A stretch of 64,000 nucleotides of DNA. Origin: Nocardioides sp. cx-173. Lineage in GTDB: Bacteria; Actinomycetota; Actinomycetes; Propionibacteriales; Nocardioidaceae. The DNA lies in assembly GCF_021117365.1 (NCBI RefSeq), contig NZ_CP088262.1:1488001-1552000 (forward strand). The letters run 5' to 3'. The notes below the pieces were generated by a model. The model saw only the letters and a list, made by a program, of their open reading frames with translations. It made no database searches and was not told where the DNA came from. Below are positions 8,011 to 17,600 of the stretch, in pieces. The position numbers and the translations under genes are program-made. Each line of letters opens with the position of its first letter. Position 1 is the first letter of the stretch.

Positions 8011-8408
8011 GGCGCCGCGGCCACGGCGGCCGGATGAGGCCCCTCGGGCAGCACGACGGCGCCCTCGGCGCGACGCAGCCGCCCGGCGAGCCTCTGACCC
8101 CGGGCCGAGAGCGCCACGACCGCGCGCCGGCGGTCGGCGGGATCGACGCGGCGTACGACGAGCCCGTGCTCCACCAGCTTGTCCATGTGGCGGGTCATGC
8201 TGGCCGCGGGGACGACGGCCTCGGCGCCGACGTCGCTCATGCCCAGGCCCGGCGTGTCCTCGACGACGGCCAGGATCCGCCAGTGCTCCAGGCTCAGCCC
8301 GTGCTCGTCGAGGACCGGCTGGAGCCGCTCGCGCACGGCCGCCTCGGCCCGCCGCAGCTGCACGGCGATGCTGCCGGTCTGAGCAGCGGTGGCGAGGCCT
8401 TCGGTCAC
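7992..8408 (-). CDS. MarR family transcriptional regulator
   Basis: A 138-aa winged-helix DNA-binding protein. The core (LEHWRILAVVEDTPGLGMSDVGA, then AASMTRHMDKLVEHGLVVRRVDPADRRR) is the MarR helix-turn-helix with the wing that carries the conserved D-x-R-x3-R. The GTG at 8408 is chosen because AAGGAG lies at suitable distance upstream; an open frame extends to a GTG at 8474. It is divergent from the UrtA/AmiC-like gene at 8578 across about 170 bases, so that gene is a plausible target. The 3' end overlaps the GNAT gene. Confidence 0.85.
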   Translation of the reverse strand: MTEGLATAAQTGSIAVQLRRAEAAVRERLQPVLDEHGLSLEHWRILAVVEDTPGLGMSDVGAEAVVPAASMTRHMDKLVEHGLVVRRVDPADRRRAVVALSARGQRLAGRLRRAEGAVVLPEGPHPAAVAAAPQSGSR

Positions 8409-8577
8409 GGCCTGCTCCTTCGGGCTGGGGGCGACGACGAGACGCGCGTGGCTACCTGGTGAACGGCGCCGCACCGTGGTCGTATCACCCCTATCCTAGG
8501 CAGAGCCACTGCGATTTCCGTTGGAACGTGCGCCCGCAACGACGCCGGCCCGCCCAGCCCAGGCACCCGGAGGTCTC

Positions 8578-9651
8578 GTGCCCGCCCGCTCTGCCGAGAT
8601 GCTCTCGGTCGCCCTCGTCGTCCCGCTGCAGGGGCCCACGGGGCTCTACGGCCCGTCCTGCCTGGCCTGCGCCGAGCTCGCCGCCGAGCAGCTCAACGAG
8701 CGCGACGGCATCGCGGGACGCCAGGTGGAGCTGGTGGTGGTCGACGCCGGGCGCGAGCCCCGGGTGGTCGCCGACGAGGTCGGCAGGCTGGTGGACGAGG
8801 GGCGGGTCCAGGCGGTCGCGGGGTGGCACATCTCCGCGGTACGACAGGCGATCACGCGGCGCGTCGGCGGCCGGGTCGTCTACGCGTTCGCCGCGATGCA
8901 CGAGGGTGGAGACGCCACCCCGGGCGTCTACATGATCGGTGAGCGCCCCATCAACCAGCTGCTGCCGGCGGCACACTGGATGCGCGAGGAGCTCGCGGTG
9001 GGCCGGTGGGCGATCGTGGGCAACGACTACGTCTTCCCGCGGGTCACCGGCGCCACGGCCAGGCTCGCGCTGGCCGACACCACCTCCGAGGTCGTCAGCG
9101 AGACCTACGTGCCGCTCGGGACCAGCGACTTCGGGGCGGTGATCGAGAGTCTGTCCCGCCAGCCGGTCGACGGGGTGATGATGCTGCTGATGGGGCAGGA
9201 CGCCGTCCACTTCAACCGCCAGTTCGCGCGCGCCGGGCTCTCGGCGCTGCTCCCGCGGCTCAGCCCGGCCGTCGAGGAGAACACGCTGCTGGCAGGCGGC
9301 GCCGGCGCCCACGAGGGCCTGTACGCGGCCGCGGCCTACTTCGACGCGCTCGGCACCGCCGAGAGCACCGAGCTGGCGCGCGCCTACTACGCCCGCTGGG
9401 GGCGCTGGGCGCCCACCCTCAACGCTGTGGGGGAGTCCTGCTACGAGGCGCTGTACTTCCTTGCCCGCGTCGGAGAGGTCTGCGGCTCCGTCGAGGTGGC
9501 GGCGGTCGCGGCGATGCCGTCCGGCCACTTCTACTCCAGCCCCCGGGGGCTGATGCGGCTCGACGGCAACCTCCTGGACCAGGACGTCTACGTCGCCGCT
9601 GCCGACGGCATGGAGTTCCGCATCGAGCAGCAGATCGCCCGGGCTCACTGA
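8578..9651 (+). CDS. cytoplasmic UrtA/AmiC-like ligand-binding protein
   Basis: A 357-aa type I periplasmic-binding-fold protein without signal peptide or lipobox. It begins directly with the first strand (MLSVALVVPLQGPTGLYG) and has AAEQLNERDGIAGRQVELVV, GNDYVFPR and NAVGESCYEALYFLA. UrtA at 17601 shares the fold and the DYVFPR stretch. AmiC, the cytoplasmic amide sensor of Pseudomonas, has this architecture, so sensing urea or a short amide is plausible. The GTG start is chosen for GGAGG at 8569-8573. It lies between a divergent MarR gene and the 3' end of the urease operon. No AmiR-like antiterminator is present. Confidence 0.75.
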   Translation: MPARSAEMLSVALVVPLQGPTGLYGPSCLACAELAAEQLNERDGIAGRQVELVVVDAGREPRVVADEVGRLVDEGRVQAVAGWHISAVRQAITRRVGGRVVYAFAAMHEGGDATPGVYMIGERPINQLLPAAHWMREELAVGRWAIVGNDYVFPRVTGATARLALADTTSEVVSETYVPLGTSDFGAVIESLSRQPVDGVMMLLMGQDAVHFNRQFARAGLSALLPRLSPAVEENTLLAGGAGAHEGLYAAAAYFDALGTAESTELARAYYARWGRWAPTLNAVGESCYEALYFLARVGEVCGSVEVAAVAAMPSGHFYSSPRGLMRLDGNLLDQDVYVAAADGMEFRIEQQIARAH

Positions 9652-9677
9652 CGCACTCACTGACGCACTTACTGGCG
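9644..9677. repeat. 12-bp tandem repeat, about 2.8 copies
   Basis: Two exact copies of CTCACTGACGCA (9644-9655 and 9656-9667) are followed by a decayed third copy. The first contains the TGA stop of the UrtA/AmiC-like gene, and the array ends just before the ureD stop on the other strand. It looks like slippage between convergent genes. Confidence 0.7.
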
Positions 9678-9680
9678 GGC

Positions 9681-10433
9681 TCACTGGCCCACCGCGCTCG
9701 CGTGCGCCGCGGCCCAGGCCGCCCCCAGCTCCGCCTCGTGGGCCTGCGCACCCAGCCGCCGCCACAGGGTGCCGCCGGCGTCCAGGTCGAAGCGGTACTC
9801 CGTCACACCGGCGACGGCCGGTGGCGGCCCCACCGACAGCACCGAGGAGACGACCCGGCGCCCGCCCAGCAGCCCCGCCGCCGCGGCCGGGTTCAGCGGC
9901 AGGTCCTCCACGAGGACCGGCCGGCCGGCCACCGTGACGTCGGTCCGCTGCCGGATAGAGCCGGGCGCCTCGCGGTGGCGGCCGAGCACCAGGGTCTCCC
10001 GCAGGGCCAGTCGGGCGCCGTCGGCCAGGCGCAGGACCGTCGTCCGGTCCACGTCGGCGCCGGCGGCCACGACGAACGGCTCCCCGGCCCAGGTCAGCAC
10101 CGCCCCCGGTCCCAGCGTCACCAGCACCGACCAGGAGGCGCTGCCGCCGCGCATGTCGAAGGCCACCGTCCCGCCGGGCTCGACCAGGTCCAGCCGGGCG
10201 CCCGCGTCGACGCTGACCTCGAGCGAGATCGCGTCGCCGGCGAGGAGCAGGGCGCCCTCCGGCACCAGCGAGACCAGCGCCTGCCGGGCGTCGTGGTGCA
10301 CGAGCACCGGGCGCAGCGAGGTCGCGCTGGGGTCCGAGAGGGTCACCTCCGTGCGCACCCGGCAGCGCGCGCCGTCGGGGGACGGGCTGACCCGCACCCG
10401 GGTGCGGGCGCCGCGCTCAGTGCTCGTGAGCAT
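9681..10433 (-). CDS. ureD: urease accessory protein UreD
   Basis: UreD (UreH) docks on apo-urease and, with UreF and UreG, passes nickel to the active site. The 250-aa protein has the family's beta-rich pattern, including [17 protein letters not shown] and [22 protein letters not shown], with an Asp/Glu-rich interior consistent with the nickel tunnel. It is the last gene of the leftward urt-ure unit and overlaps ureG by 17 bases. As in many actinobacteria the sequence is poorly conserved; position and motifs together make the call. Confidence 0.88.
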   Translation of the reverse strand: MLTSTERGARTRVRVSPSPDGARCRVRTEVTLSDPSATSLRPVLVHHDARQALVSLVPEGALLLAGDAISLEVSVDAGARLDLVEPGGTVAFDMRGGSASWSVLVTLGPGAVLTWAGEPFVVAAGADVDRTTVLRLADGARLALRETLVLGRHREAPGSIRQRTDVTVAGRPVLVEDLPLNPAAAAGLLGGRRVVSSVLSVGPPPAVAGVTEYRFDLDAGGTLWRRLGAQAHEAELGAAWAAAHASAVGQ

Positions 10434-11106
10434 GCACGTGCCGCGCCATCGGTCCGGGGTCGCTCGGCACCAGCACTCCCGACGTGTGGCGCTCGCGCAC
10501 CCGGTCCAGCCACGCCACCAGGGACTCGACGCTGGCCGGGTCGGTCCGCGAGAGGCCGATGACCGGGCGACCGCTCCGGGCCGCCGCGGCCTCGGTGAGC
10601 ATCCGGGCTACGTCCACCCCGACGTACGGCGCCAGGTCGGTCTTGTTGACCACGAGCAGGTCGGCCCGCTCGATGCCGGGGCCGCCCTTGCGGGCCACGT
10701 CGCCGCCGCCGGCCACGTCGAGCACGAACACCTGGGCATCGACCAGGGCGGGGGAGAAGGTCGCGGTGAGGTTGTCGCCACCCGACTCCAGGAGCACGAC
10801 GTCGAGGTCGGGGTAGGTCTGCTCGAGCTCCTCGACCATCATCAGGTTGGCACTGATGTCGTCCCGGATCGCCGTGTGCGGGCAGGCTCCGGTCTCGACG
10901 GCGCGGATCCGGTCGGCCGCCAGCACCCCGGCCGAGCGCAGGAAGCGGGCGTCCTCGTCGGTGTAGATGTCGTTGGTGACGACGGCGAGGCTGAGCCGGT
11001 CCGACAGCTCTCGGCACAGCAGCGCGATCAGGGAGCTCTTGCCGGTGCCGACGGGTCCGCAGACCCCCAGGCGCAGCGGACGGCTCGGGTGGGTGTGCTC
11101 AGGCAC
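10417..11106 (-). CDS. ureG: urease accessory GTPase UreG
   Basis: UreG hydrolyses GTP to power nickel insertion. The 229-aa protein has the P-loop [10 protein letters not shown] (about 17-26), the nickel-binding Cys-Pro-His element in [13 protein letters not shown], the ESGGDNL switch segment and the base-recognition NKTDLA. The N-terminus has only [10 protein letters not shown], but the C-terminus ends RHVHAHEH, a short His-rich tail that might help hold nickel. This is noteworthy because no ureE metallochaperone gene is in the cluster. It overlaps ureF by eight bases and ureD by 17. Confidence 0.96.
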   Translation of the reverse strand: MPEHTHPSRPLRLGVCGPVGTGKSSLIALLCRELSDRLSLAVVTNDIYTDEDARFLRSAGVLAADRIRAVETGACPHTAIRDDISANLMMVEELEQTYPDLDVVLLESGGDNLTATFSPALVDAQVFVLDVAGGGDVARKGGPGIERADLLVVNKTDLAPYVGVDVARMLTEAAAARSGRPVIGLSRTDPASVESLVAWLDRVRERHTSGVLVPSDPGPMARHVHAHEH

Positions 11107-11761
11107 GGAACAGCCTCCTCGTGGTGCGGGCGTGGGCCTCTGCCCACTCCTCGATCTGGGGCGCGGTGACGGCGGGGATGTCGGCCGGGTCCTGCACCTC
11201 GGCCACCTCCAGCGCCACGACCGCGACGTCGGTCAGCGCGTCGGCGACCCAGCCGGCGACCGTGACCGGGTCCAGGGGCACCAGCTTGAGCGCCGCGGCG
11301 CACACGGTCTGCACGTCGTCGTAGGCCACCAGGTGCGCCAGCGCGGCGGCGCCGAGCCCGAGGTGCGCGGCGATGCACCCGAGCACGGTGGCTCGTGCGG
11401 GACGCTCGACGTGCGCGAGCGGGAGCAGGGCGTCCGGCCAGAGCCGGCCGGCGAGCCGCAGGAGGGCCTGCCCCTGGTCCCGCGAGGCCGTGCGCAGCGC
11501 CGGGGAGACGGTGCGCGCGGCCCATGCCCGCTCGACGTCGACCAGGCCAGGGCCGCCGGCCAGGACGGCGTGACGCGCGGCCACGGCGGTGCCGGCCTCC
11601 ACGCGGGTCACCCCTCGGAGCCGGGTGCGGACGTAGCCGGGCACCTGGTCCTCGGCGAGACCGTGGCGCAGCGCGCCCTCGAGGGTGGCCGACTGCGTGT
11701 GTCCGGCGACGGGTAGGCGCGCGTCGGCCAGCAGCAGGAGGACGAGGTCGGGGTGGGTCAT
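11099..11761 (-). CDS. ureF: urease accessory protein UreF
   Basis: UreF forms the UreD-UreF-UreG maturation complex and acts as a checkpoint for GTP hydrolysis. The 220-aa all-helical protein begins [26 protein letters not shown], matching the family's N-terminal LLQLADSxxPxGxxxxSxGLE pattern. It ends with an Arg-rich RTTRRLFRA tail, as needed for UreD/UreG contact. The start at 11761 follows the ureC stop by five bases. Assignment is supported by order (ureC-F-G-D) as much as by sequence. Confidence 0.88.
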   Translation of the reverse strand: MTHPDLVLLLLADARLPVAGHTQSATLEGALRHGLAEDQVPGYVRTRLRGVTRVEAGTAVAARHAVLAGGPGLVDVERAWAARTVSPALRTASRDQGQALLRLAGRLWPDALLPLAHVERPARATVLGCIAAHLGLGAAALAHLVAYDDVQTVCAAALKLVPLDPVTVAGWVADALTDVAVVALEVAEVQDPADIPAVTAPQIEEWAEAHARTTRRLFRA

Positions 11762-11766
11762 GGCGC

Positions 11767-13465
<1,699 letters not shown>

Positions 13466-13473
<8 letters not shown>

Positions 13474-13792
13474 CCGACGAGCCGATCTGGATGCCGGGCA
13501 CCAGCCGGCGTCCGCGCAGCGCGACGATCGCGACCTCCTGGGAGGCCCCGGGCTCGAACCGTCGCGAGGTGCCCGAGGGGATGTCGAGGCGGAAGCCGGC
13601 CGCCCGCTCACGGTCGAGGTCGAGGGCGGAGTTCACCTGGGCCAGGTGCACGTGCGAGCCGATCTGCACCGGCCGGTCACCGGTGTTGGTCACGACCAGC
13701 CTGCGCCGCTCCTCGGGGGTGCGGTCGCCGTTCAGCACGACCGTGCCCGGTCCGGTCCTGGTCGCTCCGGGGCCGTCGGTCACGAGTCCCAC
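13466..13792 (-). CDS. ureB: urease subunit beta
   Basis: UreB is the beta-barrel structural subunit of urease. The 108-aa product has the typical [28 protein letters not shown] and [18 protein letters not shown] segments. The GTG at 13792 is chosen because AGGAGG ends five bases before it; a second GTG lies nine bases further in, and the frame continues uselessly upstream. Length agrees with the family (about 100 aa). It lies between ureA (25 bases upstream) and ureC (overlapping). Confidence 0.95.
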
Positions 13793-13817
13793 GGGTTCCT
13801 CCTGTGTCGTTGCCGGT

Positions 13818-14120
13818 TCATGCGATGGGGTGGTGCAGCGTGACGAGCTTGCGGCCGTCGGGGAACGTCGCCTCGACTTGGACGTCGACGACCATCTCGG
13901 GCACACCGGGCATCACCCGGTCCCGAGTGAGGACGTCGCGGCCGCGCTCCATCAGCTCTGCGACGCCGGCTCCCGCCCGGGCCTCCTCGATCACCCAGCA
14001 CGCGAGCAGGGCCACGGACTCGGGGTAGTTGAGCAGGACGCCGCGAGACAGCCGGTCACGGGCGACCATGCCGGCCACGCTGAGCAGCAGCTTCTCGGTG
14101 TCGGCGGGGGTCAGGTGCAT
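13818..14120 (-). CDS. ureA: urease subunit gamma
   Basis: UreA is the small structural subunit. The 100-aa protein begins [20 protein letters not shown] and has [22 protein letters not shown] and [20 protein letters not shown], all diagnostic, at exactly the usual family length. The ATG at 14120 is the canonical start, one base past the urtE stop, so the transporter and enzyme genes appear to be one transcript. Three separate structural genes (A, B, C) are the usual bacterial arrangement, without the fusions seen in Helicobacter. Confidence 0.97.
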   Translation of the reverse strand: MHLTPADTEKLLLSVAGMVARDRLSRGVLLNYPESVALLACWVIEEARAGAGVAELMERGRDVLTRDRVMPGVPEMVVDVQVEATFPDGRKLVTLHHPIA

Positions 14121-14121
14121 C

Positions 14122-14802
14122 TCAGACCGCCATCGCGGAGCGGACGGCGTCGAGGGCACCCTCGCCACCGTCACCGGTGGACGTGACCCGGCCGGACTCC
14201 AGGACGTAGTACTGGTCGGTGCTGCGCAGGGCGAAGCCGACGTGCTGCTCGACGAGCAGCACCGACAGGTCGCCCCGCGCGGTGAGCGCCGCGATCACGC
14301 CCTCGATCTCCTGGACGACGTTGGGCTGGATGCCCTCGGTCGGCTCGTCGAGGATCAGCAGGCGCGGCTTGGTCAGCAGCGTGCGGGCGATCGCCAGCTG
14401 CTGGCGCTGGCCTCCGGAGAGGAGCCCGGCCCGGCGTGACAGCAGGGAGGAGAGGGCCGGGAACGTGTCCAGCACACCGGCGATCTCCGACCTCGCGGTC
14501 GTGACCAGCTGGAGGTTCTCCAGCGTGGTCATCTGCGGGAAGGACTGCTGGCCCTGCGGCACGTAGCCCAGCCCGCGGCGCACCCGGGCGCTCGGGCGGG
14601 TGCCGGTCACGTCCTCGCCGTCGAGCAGGACCGAGCCGGACCGCACCGGCAGCAGGCCCACGGCCACCCGCAGGAGCGTGGTCTTGCCGGCGCCGTTGTG
14701 GCCCATGATCGCCACCGCGCCGCCCGCAGGGACCTCGATCGTCACGTCGTTCAGCACCATGCTGCGGCCGTAGCCGGCGGTGATGCCCTTCAGCTCAAGC
14801 AT
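14122..14802 (-). CDS. urtE: urea ABC transporter ATP-binding subunit UrtE
   Basis: A 226-aa LivF-type ATPase. Walker A is [11 protein letters not shown], the signature is [15 protein letters not shown], Walker B is [10 protein letters not shown], and the H-loop is in [22 protein letters not shown] and the EGIQPNVV stretch fit the UrtE branch of the branched-chain-amino-acid transporter ATPases. It overlaps urtD by eight bases and ends just before ureA. With UrtD it powers high-affinity urea uptake. Confidence 0.93.
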   Translation of the reverse strand: MLELKGITAGYGRSMVLNDVTIEVPAGGAVAIMGHNGAGKTTLLRVAVGLLPVRSGSVLLDGEDVTGTRPSARVRRGLGYVPQGQQSFPQMTTLENLQLVTTARSEIAGVLDTFPALSSLLSRRAGLLSGGQRQQLAIARTLLTKPRLLILDEPTEGIQPNVVQEIEGVIAALTARGDLSVLLVEQHVGFALRSTDQYYVLESGRVTSTGDGGEGALDAVRSAMAV

Positions 14803-15577
14803 GCTCGCCGCCCTCCGCGGTCCGGCCCAGGTAGACCTCCTGGACCCTCGGGTTCGCCTGGATCTCCGCGACCGTGCCCTCCGCGAGCACCTTCCCGGCG
14901 TGCATCACCGTCACGATGTCGGCGAAGGTGCGCACGAAGTCCATGTCGTGCTCGATGACGACGATGGTGCGCTCCGTGCCGATGCGGTGCAGAAGCTCTC
15001 CGGTCTGCTCGCGCTCCTCGGCGCTCATGCCCGCCACGGGCTCGTCGAGGAGCATCACCTTGGCGTCCTGGACCAGCAGCATCCCGATCTCCAGCCACTG
15101 CTTCTGGCCGTGCGCGAGGACGCCGGCGGGCCGGTCGCGCAGGTCGCCGAGCCCGATCGTGTCGAGCGCGTCGGCGACGTACGACGGCACGCCGCGCCGC
15201 GCCCGCACCATGCCCCACGCCGAGCGGTGCACCCCGCCGGCGATGTCGAGGTTCTGGAGCACGCTGAGCTCGTCGAAGACCGTGGCGGTCTGGAAGGTGC
15301 GGCCGATGCCGGCGCGCACGATGCGGTGCGACCGCATCGCCAGCAGGTCCTTGTTGCGGTAGCGGGCCAGCCCGGTCCCGCGCACAAGACCGGTGACCGC
15401 ATCCACCAGGGTCGTCTTCCCCGCGCCGTTGGGCCCGATCAGGAAGTGGACCTGCCCCTGGAGCAGGGTGAGGTCGACGCCGTCGACCGCCTTGAACCCG
15501 TCGAAGTCGACGGTGAGGCCACGGATCTCGAGGTAGTCGACGCCGAGGGCGTCGGGGCGCAGGGTCGCGGTGCTCAT
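14795..15577 (-). CDS. urtD: urea ABC transporter ATP-binding subunit UrtD
   Basis: A 260-aa LivG-type ATPase. Walker A is [11 protein letters not shown], the signature is LAHGQKQWLEIGM (the HGQKQWLEI form is characteristic of UrtD), Walker B is VMLLDEPVAGM, and the H-loop is VVIEHDMDFV. The ATG at 15577 overlaps the urtC stop by four bases, and the 3' end overlaps urtE. The much longer frame covering this gene upstream is urtC read in another frame. Confidence 0.94.
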   Translation of the reverse strand: MSTATLRPDALGVDYLEIRGLTVDFDGFKAVDGVDLTLLQGQVHFLIGPNGAGKTTLVDAVTGLVRGTGLARYRNKDLLAMRSHRIVRAGIGRTFQTATVFDELSVLQNLDIAGGVHRSAWGMVRARRGVPSYVADALDTIGLGDLRDRPAGVLAHGQKQWLEIGMLLVQDAKVMLLDEPVAGMSAEEREQTGELLHRIGTERTIVVIEHDMDFVRTFADIVTVMHAGKVLAEGTVAEIQANPRVQEVYLGRTAEGGEHA

Positions 15578-16635
15578 GCGGCGACCTCCTTCCGGCGGTT
15601 GCTGAGGGCCGCCCACCAGCGAGGGAACAGCGAGGCGAGCCCCGCGGGGACGAACAGGATGACGACGATGAACAGCGCGCCGAGGAAGTAGGTCCACTGC
15701 TCCGGGAACGACTCCGACATGTAGGTGCGGCCGAAGCCGACGGCGAGGGCGCCGATGGCCGGCCCGAGGAGCGAGGCGCGACCGCCCAGTGCGACGCCGG
15801 CGATGAGCATGATCGACGCCAGGGCGCTCACCTCGCGGGGGTTGATGAGCCCGGCCAGCGGGACGAACATGGCGCCGCCGATGCTGGCCATCACCGCGGC
15901 CACGACAAAGGCGACCACCTTGATGTTGGCCGGGTCGTGCCCGAGGAACCGCACCCGCTCCTCGGCGTCGCGCGTCGCGAGCAGCAGCTCGCCGAAGCGG
16001 CTGCGGTACAGCTGGAAGGTCACGAGCAGCATGGCGATCAGCAGGACCGCGGTGATGGTGTAGATCAGCCGCTTGTTGATCGGGTCGTAGAGGTTGTAGC
16101 CGAAGAACGAGTACAGCGAGTTGAGGCCGGTCTGGCCCCCGGTGTACTTGATCTGCGAGACCAGCAGCGCGGCGAACGCCACCGTCAGGGCCTGCGACAG
16201 GATCGCGAAGTAGGCGCCCTTGATCCGCCGCTTGAAGACCGCCAGGCCCAGCAGCGCCGCGACCAGCGCCGGGAGGACCACGATCGCGGCCACGGTGAAC
16301 GCCCCGCTGCGGAACGGCTCCCACCACGCGGGCAGGGTGCCGGAGCCGAAGTTCATCATGAAGTCGGGCACGGCGTCCGGGCCGGCCGCCTCGAGCTTGA
16401 GATGCATCCCCATGGCGTAGGCGCCGATGCCGAAGAAGAGCCCCTGGCCCAGGACGAGCATGCCGCCGCGACCCCAGGCGATGCCGATGCCGACGGCCGC
16501 GAGGGCGTAGCAGCAGTACTTGCCGAGGTTGTTGAGCCGGAAGTCGCTCAGCAGGGCCGGTGCCAGCACGAGCAGGAACACGGCGAGGACCGCGATCCCC
16601 AGCAGCGGGAGGAACGGTCGGAGACGGGCGCTCAT
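15574..16635 (-). CDS. urtC: urea ABC transporter permease UrtC
   Basis: A 353-aa LivM-type permease with about nine membrane helices. The N-terminal helix (LLGIAVLAVFLLVLAPALL) is followed by WGRGGMLVLGQGLFFGIGAYAMGMHL and, near the C-terminus, GGRASLLGPAIGALAVGFGRTYMSESFPEQW, typical of UrtC. The ATG at 16635 overlaps the urtB stop by four bases. It pairs with UrtB to form the urea channel in the cytoplasmic membrane. Confidence 0.94.
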   Translation of the reverse strand: MSARLRPFLPLLGIAVLAVFLLVLAPALLSDFRLNNLGKYCCYALAAVGIGIAWGRGGMLVLGQGLFFGIGAYAMGMHLKLEAAGPDAVPDFMMNFGSGTLPAWWEPFRSGAFTVAAIVVLPALVAALLGLAVFKRRIKGAYFAILSQALTVAFAALLVSQIKYTGGQTGLNSLYSFFGYNLYDPINKRLIYTITAVLLIAMLLVTFQLYRSRFGELLLATRDAEERVRFLGHDPANIKVVAFVVAAVMASIGGAMFVPLAGLINPREVSALASIMLIAGVALGGRASLLGPAIGALAVGFGRTYMSESFPEQWTYFLGALFIVVILFVPAGLASLFPRWWAALSNRRKEVAA

Positions 16636-17516
16636 ACGAGGCTCCTCGTGCGTACGGCGAACAGGCCCTGTGGTCGCAGCTGCAGGAAGACGACCACGAT
16701 GAGGAAGGTCAGGACGACGGCCATGCTGCCGTCGGTGAAGTAGGTCAGGAACGAGCGGGTGATCCCGATGGCGAACGCCGCGATGACCGCGCCCTTGATC
16801 TGGCCGATACCCCCGGCGACCACGACGAGGAACGCCCAGATGATGTACTCCGACCCCATCGTGGACTCGGTGGCCGTGATCCTGGTGACGGCCACACCGG
16901 CGATGCCGGCGAGCCCGGAGCCGAGGAAGAAGGTCAGTCGGTCGATACGGCGGGTGGAGACCCCCACGGTCTCGGCCAGGTCGCGGCTCTGGACCGTCGC
17001 CCGGATCTGGCGCCCCAGCCTCGTGTACCTCAGCAGCGCGGCGACCCCGACCAGGCAGGCGACGGCGAGCACCAGGATGAACAGCTGGCTGAGGGGGTAG
17101 CGGTAGCCGAGGATCGGGATCTGGCCGTGCAGCCAGCTGGGCGCCTCGACCGCCACGGCCTGCGCTCCGAAGATGTCCTTGGCGAGCTGCTGGAGCACGA
17201 GGCTGACGCCGAACGTGACCAGCAGGGTGTCGAGCGGGCGGTGGTACATCCACTGGATGACCGAGGCCTCGAGCAGCACGCCGAGGAGGCCGGCGACCAC
17301 GAAGGCCGCCGGGATGGCCAGCAGCAGCGAGATGTCGGCGTTGGGGACGACCTGCTGGGTGAGGTAGGCGGTGTAGGCCCCGGCCATGAGGAACTCGCCG
17401 TGGGCCATGTTGATCACGCCCATCTGCCCGAACGTGAGCGACAGCCCGAGCGCGATGAGGAGCAGGGCGGCGCCCGTCGAGGCGCCGGTGAAGAGCTGGG
17501 AGATGACGACATCCAT
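16632..17516 (-). CDS. urtB: urea ABC transporter permease UrtB
   Basis: A 294-aa LivH-type permease with about eight membrane helices. The start (MDVVISQLFTGASTGAALLLIALGL) and the INMAHGEFLMAGAYTAY motif are diagnostic for the urea/branched-chain permease family, as is the RATVQSRDLAETVGV cytoplasmic loop. An 84-base gap containing a strong stem-loop (17550-17581) separates it from urtA, which is unusual in this otherwise overlapping operon and may reduce permease expression relative to the binding protein. Confidence 0.94.
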   Translation of the reverse strand: MDVVISQLFTGASTGAALLLIALGLSLTFGQMGVINMAHGEFLMAGAYTAYLTQQVVPNADISLLLAIPAAFVVAGLLGVLLEASVIQWMYHRPLDTLLVTFGVSLVLQQLAKDIFGAQAVAVEAPSWLHGQIPILGYRYPLSQLFILVLAVACLVGVAALLRYTRLGRQIRATVQSRDLAETVGVSTRRIDRLTFFLGSGLAGIAGVAVTRITATESTMGSEYIIWAFLVVVAGGIGQIKGAVIAAFAIGITRSFLTYFTDGSMAVVLTFLIVVVFLQLRPQGLFAVRTRSLV

Positions 17517-17549
17517 GTGTTGCTTGCCTTCCTGGAGGGGCGACCGGGC

Positions 17550-17581
17550 GGCGTCCCCGCCCCGGGCGGGGCGGGGACGCC
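17550..17581 (-). terminator. stem-loop between urtA and urtB (attenuator or processing site)
   Basis: A perfect 14-bp GC stem (GGCGTCCCCGCCCC paired with GGGGCGGGGACGCC) closes a 4-base loop. It lies 19 bases after the urtA stop and 33 bases before urtB, with no T-run. Such hairpins after binding-protein genes commonly stabilise the upstream mRNA and partly terminate, making more binding protein than permease. Confidence 0.7.
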
Positions 17582-17600
17582 GGTGCGACTCAGGCCGCGG

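Noticed and set aside
8409..8474. Longer MarR start at 8474
   Set aside because: The GTG at 8408 has AAGGAG at good distance, while 8474 has no ribosome site or leaderless -10.
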